The notes: generated from the letters alone by a model not told the origin. Positions 12,961 to 54,430 are shown, numbered from the stretch's first letter. The stretch is DNA of 64,000 nt from Paralvinella palmiformis (GCA_025642065.1 JAODUP010000057.1:62001-126000), one strand, 5' to 3'. Program-made: numbers and translations.

Positions 12961-13704
12961 ATGACAAACGTGAACAATTACTGTAATTACGTATAGAAAT
13001 GTGAAGTCATTTTGACCGATTACCGTTGAAGATCAACATTTTGTTTGTTTACGAGTAAACGTTATCGAATGTAAATTCACTTATCGCGTCTCATCTAGAT
13101 TCGAAAAAGTTTCTCAGACAATACTGTTGTAAAGAACCCCCGAAAAAAGCACAGAGTTCAAGCAGTATTCCGGTAACTCGGTGCGAATACTCCGTGGGCA
13201 ACAGTGACTTTCTCCGCGTTAAGGCTTCGGGTCGGCGACCTGCGGAGATTGGAGAACTACGGTCTCGAGGTCAGCCACATCGTAAACAGGTTTATGCAGA
13301 TTTCGGCCCATTTGGAGCCGCCTATTCTTAATATAGACAATGTACGCAATGTGCTGACATCTAGACGAGAGGTCGACGAGATTTCGGGGGCAAAACTGGA
13401 GCCATCGTTTTGTCGGGTCGGTCGTTCACGTACAGAGCGGGCCTTTTGTGAAAGATCGCAGGGATAACTATCATCATCATCATGATCATCATCAGCTGCA
13501 GGGAACTAAGCCATTGTATTCCGAACCTGAGATCAGATAGTAGCTTCCTTAATGGCGCACAACGCATAGTTCACGCTTCACGTCTTCAACGACGAGAGAC
13601 GTATATTCGGCGAGTGCCAACGCGTATTGTTCCCATTGTTTTCGCTATCATTGTGTCGAAGCCCGTGGAGATGAAATGGCGAGGAGGAAAGTTGTCGCTG
13701 GCGC

Positions 13705-13886
13705 GATGACATCCTCCTCAAAGAAGTCAGCCGATCGCGATGACATCCTCCTCGAAGAAGTCAGCTGATCGCGATGACATCCTCCTCAAATAAGTCAGCT
13801 GATCGCGATGACATCCCCCTCAAAGAAGTCAGCTGATCGCGATGACATCCACCTCGAAGAAGTCAGCCGATCGCGATGACATCGGA
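13705..13886. repeat. 34-bp minisatellite, five units plus a partial
   Basis: The unit begins GATGACATCCTCCTC and ends in GATCGC. Starts fall at 13705, 13739, 13773, 13807, 13841 and 13875, an exact 34-bp period. Units differ by one to three substitutions. Each contains the palindrome-like GATCGCGAT junction. Confidence 0.9.
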
Positions 13887-14045
13887 GGGAACTATTAGGC
13901 AGCATCTTAAAGAGCGTCATCAAAAAACGTCAATGCGCATCTATCTTTTAGCCCGACCGGCATCGCCTTCCGCAATTTAAGATGAAGGTTAAAGAAAGGT
14001 TGGCCGTGTTTCAGTGGCGGCTGGCTTCGTTCGTGCTCGTTCAGC

Positions 14046-14510
14046 AGCCGGTGTGAGATCAACATTTCACCCCCATACAATTTTCACCTGAAGATTCTAT
14101 AATAGAAATTTCACCCCCCCCTCCCCCCCCCCTACAGGATATACACCCCGCGCTAAAAATTAGAAGATGGGCCTTTGCGTTGATGTATCATTTGTTAATA
14201 AATTATAGAACCTCTAAATGTCCAATATTTGATAATGTCTTTATAAAGAAATATAATGAGGAGGCTGATTTCTTGGCTAATTATGCGCGTCCAAGATGGT
14301 GTCAGAAACTTAACAAACACAGGCTGTTAATGAACTGTTATTTATTTTAAGCAGAACAAATTGGTGTCATTTATAGCATTTATTGACACTGGTCGGGGAG
14401 GGGGGGGGTTCGTGGAGTGATTTTTCTATAAGGGGGTGAATATTCTATAATATTTCACCGGGGGGGGGGGGTTAAAATTCGAGGGGTGAGGTTTTAATAT
14501 CACACCGGCT
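14046..14510. mobile_element. 465-bp element with terminal inverted repeats
   Basis: The left end begins AGCCGGTGTGAGATC; the right end, reverse complemented, begins AGCCGGTGTGATATT. Similarity continues inward with shared CATTTCACCCCC-like and ATTCTATAATA segments, including long C and G runs. It has no transposase frame. It is best read as a non-autonomous DNA transposon (MITE-like). No clear target duplication was seen at the edges, so the exact ends are uncertain. Confidence 0.6.
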
Positions 14511-15335
14511 TGGTCCTGCTAGTATAGGCAGAGCTGGAAATAACCGGCATTTGGGGCGCAAATGTGGGCGTCTGCGCGTGTGTGGGTTGAAAGGAGGGTG
14601 AGTTTAAGGGAGTTCGACCACTTCAGACATTGACACAATCACAAAGAAATACCCCACCAACTCAGTACGGTCACTGAAATTTAAAAAAAAATCACACACA
14701 CACACACACTGTTTCAACGACTGTATAAATCATTTTTCAGTTGCGTGCATACGTACACCCTTATACTCTCAACGGTGATGGAGCCCGAAGCTTTACTATC
14801 ACGGTGCCGTCACAGTATAATTACACTTTACAATCGGAGCCTTTCATGCAAGACAGTACATTACTTCAGCAACCTGCTTAATTACACACATATAAACAAG
14901 TTTATTCTGCTAGAGTTTTGTTTTAACACACAGGCTGATTAGATGTTGTTTAGTTCTTGTAATTCGGTGATGGACGACGATAAGCTTCGAAGTGGTCATG
15001 GCCTACTAATTTCAAGAAATGAAACGATATCAACAAATGCCTGCTGGAATGCGGCGATAGATCACCTGTGTACGTATACAGATCCCAGTATGTCTACATC
15101 GGCAATATTATATGCGAGTTCGTGCATACAAAAATCTCCCACACTCTCTCGCTCTGTGTGCGTGTGTGTGTCTGGTGCGAATTTATGTGTAGATGGTTTT
15201 CGTGATGTTACACAATATTCTTAATTTTAACCAAAAAAAAGAACGTCAGAAAAACACAGTTCGACAGATATAACAAAATAATTAGCATTTCATCATACAA
15301 TGGCGACAAAAGAAGCGGCCTATACTTTACTCTGC

Positions 15336-15340
<5 letters not shown>

Positions 15341-15374
<34 letters not shown>

Positions 15375-15379
15375 ATATA
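15341..15379. repeat. AT microsatellite
   Basis: A run of AT dinucleotides followed by TATAATATAA variants. Confidence 0.85.
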
Positions 15380-15413
15380 AATCATCCTACTCTATTTTTA
15401 TACGATTATAAAA

Positions 15414-15470
15414 GAATTTTGTATCCGAATTTTGTATCCGAATTTTGTATCCGAATTTTGTATCCGAATT
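15414..15470. repeat. 13-bp tandem repeat, about 4.3 copies
   Basis: The unit GAATTTTGTATCC repeats exactly from 15414 with starts at 15427, 15440 and 15453, ending in a partial GAATT. A diverged fifth unit (ATATATTCGAATT) may follow. Confidence 0.9.
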
Positions 15471-16767
15471 ATATATTCGAATTTCACCCAAGATTATTTG
15501 AAATTAGTTATTATCACATCAAATTAAAGAGCACGATAATTCGTTTTAGTAGTTTCTTAGTTAATAACTGACGCACTTGTTTAAGAATGAATGAATGAAT
15601 GATGTTGATACGAGAGACCTTTCATAACACTCGACCTTAGGGCTAGACCACGCAACTTAGTAACCCATAGCAACAACCCCCTGTCATAAGTGAGTCATGA
15701 AAGATCAACGCACTGACACCCATACTAAAATTCTAACCTAGCACGCCATTATCTCCGGGGTGACTTCAACCGCAGAACAAAATGTCAATCAGTGTTTTTC
15801 AGGTTTTCCGAGATGTTTGCCCAGAGGCCGGAAGTCTGAATCGGTGAGATATTTTTTCCGTCGTGTTTCTCGTTCAAATGCTTCCATGCGGTCAGATGGC
15901 ACGCTGTCGCCAAATCTCGGAACTGCGGCAGTTTCGCGCGACTGAAGACGCACCTTTTGACTTCTTGTAACAAGGAGCGCCTCACAGGACTTTTTCTTGA
16001 ACAAACAATAAACCCAAACAATTCTAAATCGGCAATGGCGGAGCGCGTTCGTCAACATAAAGTTCCTAGCGCTTAAAAAATGGCCAAGAAAGAGAAGAAC
16101 AGTAAACAACGCAACAAACGAACAATATTTATCTTGGACGCATGCGCGAACGAAAAGGGACTTAAATTTCGGCTTTTATTCATTTCTCGTCTGCTGACCG
16201 TCCTAACGTTTCGGAAGGCGGACGCATAACGCTTCCAAAAAATAGGGATAATTACTCTTGTGGTTCCGAGTGGCGGCCGACCGGAAACCGCGTCAACCGC
16301 TAACATCCTCATCCCCGCTCTTCTTATAAACAGCGCCGTCAGCTGAAGAGACGAGATAAAAGTAACGACAACCCGACTGGGGCTACCGTCTCCTATCAGC
16401 GAAAGGAAATATGCGGCGCCCGTCACGCGCACTTGTCAGAGCTTCGCCTGCAAGGCGTAACGGGTAAGCCGTCATCGGCGACAATTGGCCCTCACAATCT
16501 TGACAAAATAAGATCGATCGCATTGCACCAGCGTTTCAACGGACGCCAGAACCGGGCACGCCGCAGATCGTCAAAACTCGGCTTTGTTTTTATAGATGCC
16601 ACCTTCGCCAATACTCCGTTATTGTGGACGAGCAGCTAGCTGCGGAAAGGAGTGGCCCTTACATCAGATTGTGTGACATTCGAAAAAACTGCTACGCCTC
16701 AGCATTATCAGATTGTATCCGACGCTGGCCAACAGCGGTTCCTTTCCGAGTACCCGATAACGGCTCT

Positions 16768-16808
16768 TATATAAGGAACGACCATTCCCAGCCGAAAGGC
16801 ATACAGTC
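16768..16808 (+). promoter_or_regulatory. TATA box and likely initiator of the metalloprotease gene
   Basis: TATATAAG at 16768-16775 is followed about 30 bp later by ACAGTC near 16803, an initiator-like sequence. If used, the 5' leader before the ATG at 16816 would be only about 12 nt. That short leader could favour leaky scanning to the in-frame ATG at 16876, which starts the signal peptide directly. Confidence 0.4.
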
Positions 16809-16815
16809 TTTGGCA

Positions 16816-19426
16816 ATGTCTCATAGTGGGGGCGCTCCTGCAACCAGTGGAGGCACAGCGACGACACACTGCGCGATGTTCCTGCTGCATCTAGGTCTAA
16901 CATTTTTGGTGTCTGGTGCCCACACCCAGGACAACTCCACCGGGAGTATCACTTACCATCAGGAAAGGGCTCTGCGCGCTGGAGGATCAGCGAACAACGA
17001 CAACCAGCTGGAGCAGGGCATCGAGGAAGCATTCCAATCCAACACCTTACACCTACGAGAACACATCACATTCGACATACCGGTCGGGCGAAATACGGTA
17101 TGCCTCCAGTTGGATCGAAACCCGAGGATTCCCGCCTCGCTGCCGATCTACCTCGGAACGAGCGAGTACTCGCACATACAGCTAGACAATCGGGACGTGG
17201 AGGATTTTTCGGTGTATCAGGATCCGACGAACAAAGCCTCCTTCCTGCTCTGGTCCACGAACAAGACCGAAGACAGCTGGAATCAGAACGGAATTCGGGG
17301 AGTCTTCGAGATAGACCAGCAATTCTATTCCGTCGAATCGGTGACGAACGATGGTGACATGATGATGAGCGATAACCTGGAGATCGGACAGACCAATCAG
17401 GTGATGGTTAACGGTCTGAGGATGTCGTTGAACAAGGTCGACAACACGCTACCGAATGACATCGCGCGGGTCGTCAACGAAACGTTGCTCAGAAGCGCGG
17501 AAGCCGCCTCGGACGCGAAACTGAACCCGACCGATGGCCATCGCGGCAAGAGATCGTTCAGAAACTACGAAGTGGAACTGTTTCTAATCATCGATTATTC
17601 GGTGTTCAAGAAGTGGGAGAAAATGAGCAACCAATTCTACTACGACCAGCGAGAGAACGACGCCATCGACAACATCAGATTCTACTTCGCGCACGTCCTG
17701 AACGGCATGGACCTCCGCTATAGGGCCGTCCGCGAGTACGACTTCGAGGTCACCATACGGCCCGTCGGCATCTACATAGCGAAGACCAGAGAGGCTTCGT
17801 ACTGGACCGAGTTCTATCCATTCAAGGAAGGACGGCATTTTCGTCGAGGGATATCGGGCGTTGGACGCGCTCGACGACTGGATTAACTCAGACCGGAACA
17901 AACTGCCCTATTTCGACCAGGTGACCCTGTTCACCGACTACAGACTGTTCAGCCACTACACGGGCGGTACGCGCCACCTCTTCTACGGCATCACGGACAT
18001 CGAAGGCGTCTGCGGCCCTTTGCGTGCCGCCATCTGCCGAGACAAGGGACAATTCAGCTCGGTGCAGACGGCTACGCACGAGCTCGGGCACAGTCTCGGG
18101 GCTTACCACGACGGCACGCATGGCTGTTCGAGCAAGGATCAGTACATCATGGCCGTCTCGCCTGGACAGATCAACGAGCGGAACATTTTCAACTTGTTCA
18201 AGTTCTCACCATGTTCTATCTCCGACTTCCGGCGCTTTCTCAACCGGCTAACGCGGCTCGAACAGAACTGCCTGTTGCATCGGAACAATAGCTACATCGA
18301 CTACAGCTACCAGAACATCTACGAGAAGCTGGGAGAGCGTTATTCTCCGGATGAACAGTGCAAGAATATATTTGGCCTCTATTCCTTCTACTGCGGCGGC
18401 GGTCAGAACGACGCCAGCATATGCCTGATGATGATGTGTTGGGATCCGGGTTTAGGCCGCTGCGTGTCCAGTGTGGAGCAGCGAGCGGCCGACGGCACGC
18501 CTTGCGGTTCGAAGAAGTGGTGCGTCATGGGCCAGTGCAAATACGACTCGAGAGCGGCCTACTTCAAGTCGGATAACTGCATCTACGGCGACTACAAGGG
18601 ATTCATTCTCGATTCGCGTGCCAGATACACGTGCTCGAACATCAAGCCGCACAAATGCTACGAGGCCAAAAAGCGCCGGATGTGCTGCCAGACCTGCGAC
18701 AGGCTGAGAATCGGACCGAAGGGATGCGAGTACGGCGACCGCGAGCCGGAATACTGCAGGACGGAAGTGGAACGTCAGCATTGCTACGACGCCAACATAC
18801 GGTCCAAGTGCTGCAAGTTCTGCAAACAGCTCGAGCGAGAAAACGCCCCGCCAGGCTGCGAGTACGGCGACAAGCAGCGGTTCTGTCAAACGATACACGC
18901 CTACAACTGCTACCAGAGCGCTTGGTTGTGCTGCGAAACCTGTCAGAAGATGGATCTCAGCCTGCTCGGTTGTAAGTACGGAGACAAGGTGTCGTGGTGC
19001 CGATATTACGACAACAAGCCCTACATGTGCTACGACGCTACCGTCCAGTCGACCTGCTGCAACATGTGCCGGAAGGCCGCGACAGGGCCCCCAGGCTGCG
19101 AGTGGGGCGACCGCTGGCCCTCCTGCTCGCTGGAGGACTGCAAATCTTACCCGAGGCGCCGAAACTGCTGCAAAACCTGCGCATCGATGTCAATCTCTGT
19201 CAGTTACAAAGGCTCCAGCTGCAAGGACAAAGCTTCTTGGTGTCGTACCATCCACCCAAGCAGCTGTTACCGATCTAGCGAGCGCAGAACCTGCTGCAGT
19301 ACGTGCGAAAGCCACCACACCGGACCCAGCGACTGTCCGTACGGGGACCGCTTCTCGTGGTGCGACTCGAGAAAGCACTGCAGGCGACCACAGGAGCGAG
19401 CCGATTGCTGCCGTTCTTGCAGTTAG
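16816..19426 (+). CDS. Secreted MIG-17/ADAMTS-like zinc metalloprotease with seven PLAC-like repeats (frame broken once)
   Basis: A single-exon, GC-rich gene. ATG 16816 or, better for secretion, ATG 16876 opens signal peptide MFLLHLGLTFLVSG. A prodomain ends at a furin-type site RGKR (17542-17553). The reprolysin (M12B) domain follows, with zinc motif HELGHSLGAYHD at 18077-18112 and Met-turn IMAVSPG. An ADAMTS-type cysteine-rich segment (18355-18577, with DGTPCG and KWCVMGQC) leads into seven tandem C-x-Y-G-D ... CC-x-x-C modules to the stop. There are no thrombospondin repeats. Without the frame change the product would be about 869 residues. Around 17826-17860 the reading frame moves by +1 (codons FYPFKE continue as DGIFVEGYRALD), so as written the gene is interrupted. 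Neither frame has another break, which favours a one-base assembly error or a recent mutation. Expected role: cleavage of basement-membrane or extracellular-matrix proteins, by family. Confidence 0.88.
18578..19423 (+). repeat. Seven tandem six-cysteine PLAC-like modules (protein repeat)
   Basis: Within the metalloprotease frame, seven modules of roughly 30-45 residues run to the C-terminus. The typical spacing is C-x3-D-x4-C-x8-C-x8-CC-x2-C, as in GCEYGDREPEYC ... CCKFC. Modules start near residues reading NCIYGD, GCEYGD, GCEYGD, GCKYGD, GCEWGD, SCKDKA and DCPYGD. PLAC modules normally occur once at the C-terminus of ADAMTS and papilin-type proteins. Confidence 0.75.
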
Positions 19427-19761
19427 TGAGTAATCCGCATGTGACATATTTCGAAAAGGATATGCAGACAATCTGTCCTGTTAAGGAAAACGGTGACTTT
19501 TGAGTTGGACGAGGCTACCAAGAAAGGTGCTCCGTGAAGACGACAGATTAGCTGTCGGTGTGCGTCGCCTTGTACAAGAATGTGGTTAGAAGCTCTGAGA
19601 ATTATCGTAAGCATAGACACCCAGTGGCGTAGTTGCTTGGTAGGGCGTGTTGACTGCGAGCATAAGCTCGTTTCTCGAAATGAAACCAACTGACGATTGA
19701 AGATTGAACTCGAGCACAAAATGCCGATACGTCACACAGGACGAGATAACCTGCAGCGAGC

Positions 19762-19792
<31 letters not shown>

Positions 19793-22026
19793 GGTTAGCC
19801 CAAGGACAGCCAGGAGAGTCAAATATCGTTTATCGACTTTAATTCGTTCTCTTTAGGCAACGCATTCCTTTCGCCAAATGGGTAACAGCATTATAGCAAA
19901 CCAAATTAGTATACAGAATGACCGAAACATAGGACGTGTAAATAGTAATATCTAACCTCAGAGTATGCTAGTAGTAGTAGTAGTATTTATTAAAGCTAAG
20001 TAACAGTAGTCACACACATACACACACACACACATATGGGCAAAATTTTCAATTATACTCCTGTACTATAGTATTTAAGGAACCGCCGTACATTTATTAT
20101 ACAAGCTGCCTATAACCCCGGCTGTATACATGTTTTATTTGCTACGTAACACGTTTATGACGAGCCCTGAAAAACTGCGCAGTTCATGGACACTTACACA
20201 CAGGGTGACTACCTCCGATACTGCAGACTAACCCGTTCCTCGCCGACTATCCACTAACAACAAAAACGTACTCGTCCCGGAAAAAAATCCACGGCACCGA
20301 AAACCGGCAAACGCCAGGCCTCAAGTAAACAGAACGAACTTACCCGAAATATAGCGGCTGGGGCCGTCGCCTAAACGTTGCCGTGTGCAAACGACAGTTT
20401 TGTTGGCGTCATCAAAATTGAGGTCGCCAGCTTGGTTCGTTTTCTCACAAGAAGGAAGAAAGAAACGAAGTTACGCTAATCTGGTCGTCTTCGAAAGCTC
20501 TGTTTTAATAACCTGTGCTATTAATGATTGGAAATGAACGCAACTCAAACTTCATGACGTTCACGTCCGAACTCCGGTTAAGTACGGAGAGGCAGATTCT
20601 GCGCGCACGGTGAAACCGGAAACGTGTCCAGCGCATCAGGACCCCGCTATGTACATGTCTTGCCGCACGACGAACAACATGTACGAATCAACGGTTTAAC
20701 GTCACTTTGTTCTGTGCTGAGAGAAAAGGTATATGACCACTTTTATTACGATTAAACTATAACATTATGCCCTTTGTTATTCTATGAAACGAGGTGTGTG
20801 AATGGCGTGTGTGCGCGCGCATGCGTGCGTGCATGTTCTCTGGCGAACACATCGTATCCTGAAGTAATCATTCGGTCCTTCCTTTAAAAACGAATATAGT
20901 TGATCCAGTAGTACAGCGAAAGTTAATTTTTATATTTGCAAATTTCGTCTAGTTTTAGACCTAACACGCACACTAACCCAGTAGTAAATACTAAGAATCA
21001 GATAGGTACAATATTCTTAATAAAACTGGCCTCATTTCTTGACAATCTGTACAATGCAAACATTCAGGATGTGTATGATATGCAAATAATATGCGGAAAT
21101 ACGTTTATGGTCAGTTCGACAGTCGGCTAAAAGCAACACAAACAAACAAACCTCCGTGGTTGCCCCTCCTGTTCTCCTTTTTGTTCGACGGGCATTCAAG
21201 AAAAGATACTTTGTATTTCTTGCCCCAGTGAACTGTTTTTTGTTTGTTTGTTGTAATTGGCTCCGGGGTCTAGCGAGAGCTTCTCCACTCTCACCCGTGT
21301 TTGCTGTGGCGTAAGGCAAATCTGGGTCGAAACCACCGAACCGCGAAACAAGTTCAACGAAAGCGAAATAGACCGTTTATATACCGATTGGTGAACTACG
21401 ATTTGCTGCTAATAACGCTATTTATATAGAAAATAAAATTATGTTAGGTTTACGCAAGAATGATAAGTTTTCATCAACACAAACACACATAGTCTTCCTA
21501 AATAAATAGAATATTTGCAATTGAAATAAGGTTGATTTCAAGACCATCATATATATATATATATTTTAAATTTGATTAATTTCTTATAGTTGTGTAGAAA
21601 TTTTCAGTTTATGTTTTGTTGTCCATAAAAGTTGCTCAGGATGATGATGATGATGATTGATGTTTTACGGCTACTTTTGTGCACAAGGTAGGCTAAATGG
21701 GCCGAGCGACCTCCGAGGGTAATGAAGCGACGCCAAAGATGAGACAACCTTCAGATATGCCCGCGCTGAGATTCGAACACGGGTGGTAGTGATCTGTGGC
21801 CCAACACGCTACCGCTAGATCACGGAGATGCCCCCGTAAATGTCGCCTAAAGACATGACAAATTTAAACCCGAGTACAATATGGGCTTCACGGCGTTTGA
21901 TTGTGAAGTCCAAGACTGTTTATTAGACACCCAATTTACACAAGGCACACTTTATACTCGGTGTTAGTTCTGTTACCACGATAAACAACCTTTATTCAGC
22001 CATGGCTACTGAATATGAATGTTCCA

Positions 22027-22062
<36 letters not shown>

Positions 22063-22474
22063 GTGGTGGTCGAAAGTTTTACGTGAAATTATCAATGTAA
22101 ACTAATTTCAGAAGATGAAAAATGACAGCACACGAGGTTTAGCCAGCTAGTTCGGTCAATTATCCAAACTACTATTAGAACGACGCATGACAGCACTGAC
22201 TAATACATAGTCCCACTGATGCCTGCAGTTTGGTCAATAATTTTATACTCTAATTAGATTTAATAACAAACTGTCCAATTAATAAATAGTATAATAACAT
22301 TTATAAATACCAGATATATTTCCATTCATTTACCTAAAATCAATCACAGCACACTTTTCATAAGCAAATAAGCACAATATACATTAATCACTTATAACAT
22401 CACAGATATAACAAGTTAGCAAACATGCCTGATAACTTTGATGTGACCAAGTATGTCTTCAATCATATTTCCAA

Positions 22475-22514
<40 letters not shown>

Positions 22515-22748
22515 ACGCACATAGTGTGACTGGTGCCACTGCTATATAAACCAATACAAAACACACACCACTATCTAGAGTTTCAATCGTGCAAGTTCAC
22601 ATAGATAGAGATCGCATAATGTTTGTCACCTGGACCATCTGAAACCGTAGACAGAAGCATACACATACACAAACACACACGCGCACATCTAGCAGCATTC
22701 AGTAAATAATCTAACACATATTAAGATAAAGATGGTCGACTTTGCCGT
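19427..22748. other. Intergenic between metalloprotease and WDR19
   Basis: No gene is visible. There are TA runs at about 19765-19792 and 22028-22060, CA runs at 22479-22511, and a SINE-A copy. Neither neighbour shows a clear AATAAA near its stop. Confidence 0.5.
21649..21835 (-). mobile_element. SINE family A, copy 3
   Basis: Minus-strand copy with the tRNA-like head near 21835 (A box GATCTAGCGGTAGCGTG, B box GTTCGAATCTC) and the common body ending at TGTTTTACGG on the plus strand. Confidence 0.8.
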
Positions 22749-52123
<29,375 letters not shown>

Positions 52124-52260
52124 CGTTTTGAATACCAGTTAATCTAAAGGATATACATTGAACCGGTTACTCCACAAATACTCGTTCGGCCCCAACAACA
52201 GGAATGCTTTGACATGCGCACTGGCATTTCACTCGTTTCCGCTTAAGATATGTACAAACA

Positions 52261-52274
52261 CGCTAGATGGCAGC
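52261..52274 (+). promoter_or_regulatory. CTCF-like motif upstream of WDR19
   Basis: CGCTAGATGGCAGC lies 138 bp upstream of the WDR19 ATG and matches the 3' eleven positions of the CTCF core (SYAGRKGGCRS). The site resembles that at 29132. Confidence 0.3.
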
Positions 52275-52451
52275 AGTGAATGCATTGTCACCATTAATCT
52301 CCAGTAAATAGCTTTTATACAGTATCTGTTATGTTCTGTACAGTAGCCAATATTCAGTTCTGTGAATTATGTCATTTCGTCCTACATTTCAATGCTTGCA
52401 TGGAACACTTAATTTGTTTTTACTTTTGTGTTCTAATCACAGTGTTTTATC

Positions 52452-52476
52452 ACGCACGCACGCACGCGCGCGCGCG

Positions 52477-52521
<45 letters not shown>
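52452..52521. repeat. GCAC/GC/CA/TA compound microsatellite
   Basis: CGCA units pass into GC, CA and then TA runs. The His/Tyr-repeat frame over it is an artefact. Confidence 0.85.
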
Positions 52522-52533
52522 CCATCCTTATGA

Positions 52534-52768
52534 CTATAATACATCAAAATAATACTTAATTACTGAATGATAGTCGTTGAATGACCAAATATGATCAGAA
52601 TCTTTGTATCTTTTTTTGGTTTGTTTAAATACTGCTTGTGTGACCTGAACGAGGACTGTCGTTGTCATTGAGGAGGTGTAGGTGTTACTATTAGATAAGT
52701 TAATCGTATATAGTGATTGGGTAAACATAAGATCCTTGACAAAACTGATGCCCTGAGAGAGCAAAGGG
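52534..52768 (-). CDS. Tentative terminal exon of the 54.7-kb gene
   Basis: On the minus strand a pyrimidine tract CTTTGCTCTCTCAG precedes an open frame in phase 0 (GISFVKDLMFTQS ... WSFNDYHSVIKYYFDVL) ending in a stop at 52534. The phase fits the donor at 54431. The sequence is not recognisable and codon use is AT-rich, unlike the upstream exon, so this may be chance. Confidence 0.2.
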
Positions 52769-53384
52769 AAACACCGTGTATACTAATCGGCCAGTTACTC
52801 GAATGCAATTGTAAAAATGTTTTACAGATTAACTAGAATAGTTTTTCAATAGAATGCCATTTATTCTATTATAATATGTTGTTATTTTTGGTTTTAAGTG
52901 CACGTCATTTATATCAACAAGCTATTATATAGGAATTGTAAACAAACATGGTAAATAATACCACGGGAATTTTTTTAATTAAAAATCCCGTTTTTCAGAC
53001 TCAGCTTTTTCCACGAAATCAAGAAACATACAATGATATAATGGCCAAATAAATTAAATAATAAATTGGACGGTACACGTCTGCATGGTTTATTTGAGGG
53101 CTCTCTGATAGTTGAAACTAGCTAGTTTAATTTTGACTGTATATTGCGAACTGTAGCTAACCCAGAGCTAAGAGATAATTCAGTTATTCAGCCAGTCCAT
53201 GAAAAACATTGTACGATGTGACTGAATTAATTAAGTTGTCGGACGACTCCAGCAAGGTTAGTCATATGACTCAATAATGCTTCACGTGCATAGGCTAGGA
53301 GTTAAATACTCGGTCGTAACCTATCCTGGATAAATCATTATACCAGTTGGTTGGATGAATGAAAAACTCATCTTCAAAACCTCA

Positions 53385-53660
53385 TTACCGCCTCTATGGA
53401 CTTGTGGGTAAGAATGTGGGACTTTCTTATATTCACGGTGATGCTGTGCGGGAGGTCGCAGCTTCGAATCCCGACCGTGGGCAATATAATAGGAGGAGTT
53501 TTTCATCCGACCAGGCAACTGGCAAGGCTTCCACCCCCCCCCCACCCCGAATATCCCATCTATTATAAATTTGTTTATATTATACCATATGGGTCTCCCT
53601 CGTTCAGGTAGCCGAGCCACGTAAAATAACTGTCTTTTCGGCCATACCATGCCATGATGG
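53385..53660 (+). mobile_element. tRNA-derived SINE-D candidate
   Basis: The A-box-like GGACTTGTGGGTAAGAATGT and the B box CAGCTTCGAATCCC are tRNA-spaced and followed by about 170 bp of body with a C-run. No other copy was seen in the window. The 129-codon frame on the opposite strand is its shadow. Confidence 0.5.
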
Positions 53661-53874
53661 AGCATTCCAGACAATAAGCTAATTGATCTCTCCATCATGT
53701 ATATTCGCACAATTCAATTCATTTAGAATCAATCAACGGAGCATTGTTCTGCGTTAATTTCTCAATGAGATAGCCATCGAAATTAATATCTGCCGTTTGA
53801 ATTAATGAGTAAAATTTATTAATATAAATACTGCGCGTTCTACAGTTGTTATGTTTCCATTAAATTATTATAAG

Positions 53875-53878
<4 letters not shown>

Positions 53879-53968
<90 letters not shown>
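53879..53968. repeat. CT then long TA microsatellite
   Basis: About 13 CT units pass into about 32 TA units, one of the longest TA arrays in the window. Confidence 0.9.
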
Positions 53969-53969
<1 letters not shown>

Positions 53970-54430
53970 CTTGAGAAATGAAACAAAAATTGCTGCCTCA
54001 TCAAATATAAAATCTTTTTTTTATAATTGAGGAAAAAATATCCTCACGATAAAAAACGACCGAGTTTAAGGAATGTTTTAACGGATGTTATTGTTATTCG
54101 GAGTATGGCGATCTGATCGCGACTCTGTCCCGTCTCCGGAAATTAAGCCCATTAGCAGATTTGTGGCACACATCAGAAATCAGAGAATCTCTCTAGAGTG
54201 CCCTCATTATCATATTCTGGGGGGCTTCTTAATTATCAAGGGAAACCGGAAGTTGAACGTATATACGCGCGGCACTCGCGTACACCGGGTGTGCAATACG
54301 AGAACGGCAACTGCGCGTTGGGAACATCAGCTGCATCGTATCCGGAATAGATATAAGATAGAAGTGGCAAATGTGTGTGCAAAGATCGTATAGGGTCTTT
54401 GGCGTGTGCATATGGTTATAGTGAGCTTAC

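Larger units (their letters stand above)
7570..16767. other. Gene-poor stretch with repeats
   Basis: No complete gene is visible. The stretch carries two SINE-A copies, a SINE-E-like copy, a 34-bp minisatellite, a 465-bp inverted-repeat element and a 13-bp tandem repeat. GC rises after about 15.6 kb toward the metalloprotease promoter. Open frames of 60-119 codons here (for example 9423-9767 and 16073-16432) show no domain features. Confidence 0.5.
52124..54430. other. WDR19 upstream region
   Basis: No proven gene. A CTCF-like motif lies at 52261, a CA/TA microsatellite at about 52452-52521, a possible exon at 52534-52768, a SINE-D-like element at about 53385 and a long CT/TA array at 53879-53968. 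I looked for an RFX X-box, common in ciliary promoters, within 250 bp of the WDR19 start and saw none. Confidence 0.4.

Noticed and set aside
16073..16432. 119-codon minus-strand frame upstream of the metalloprotease
   Set aside because: Lies in GC-rich promoter-like DNA where stops are rare; no domain seen.
17820..17890. Programmed ribosomal frameshifting in the metalloprotease
   Set aside because: No known slippery motif or downstream structure was recognised, and the family is not known to use recoding; an indel is simpler.
53321..53710. 129-codon minus-strand frame
   Set aside because: It is the antisense of a tRNA-derived SINE-like repeat.
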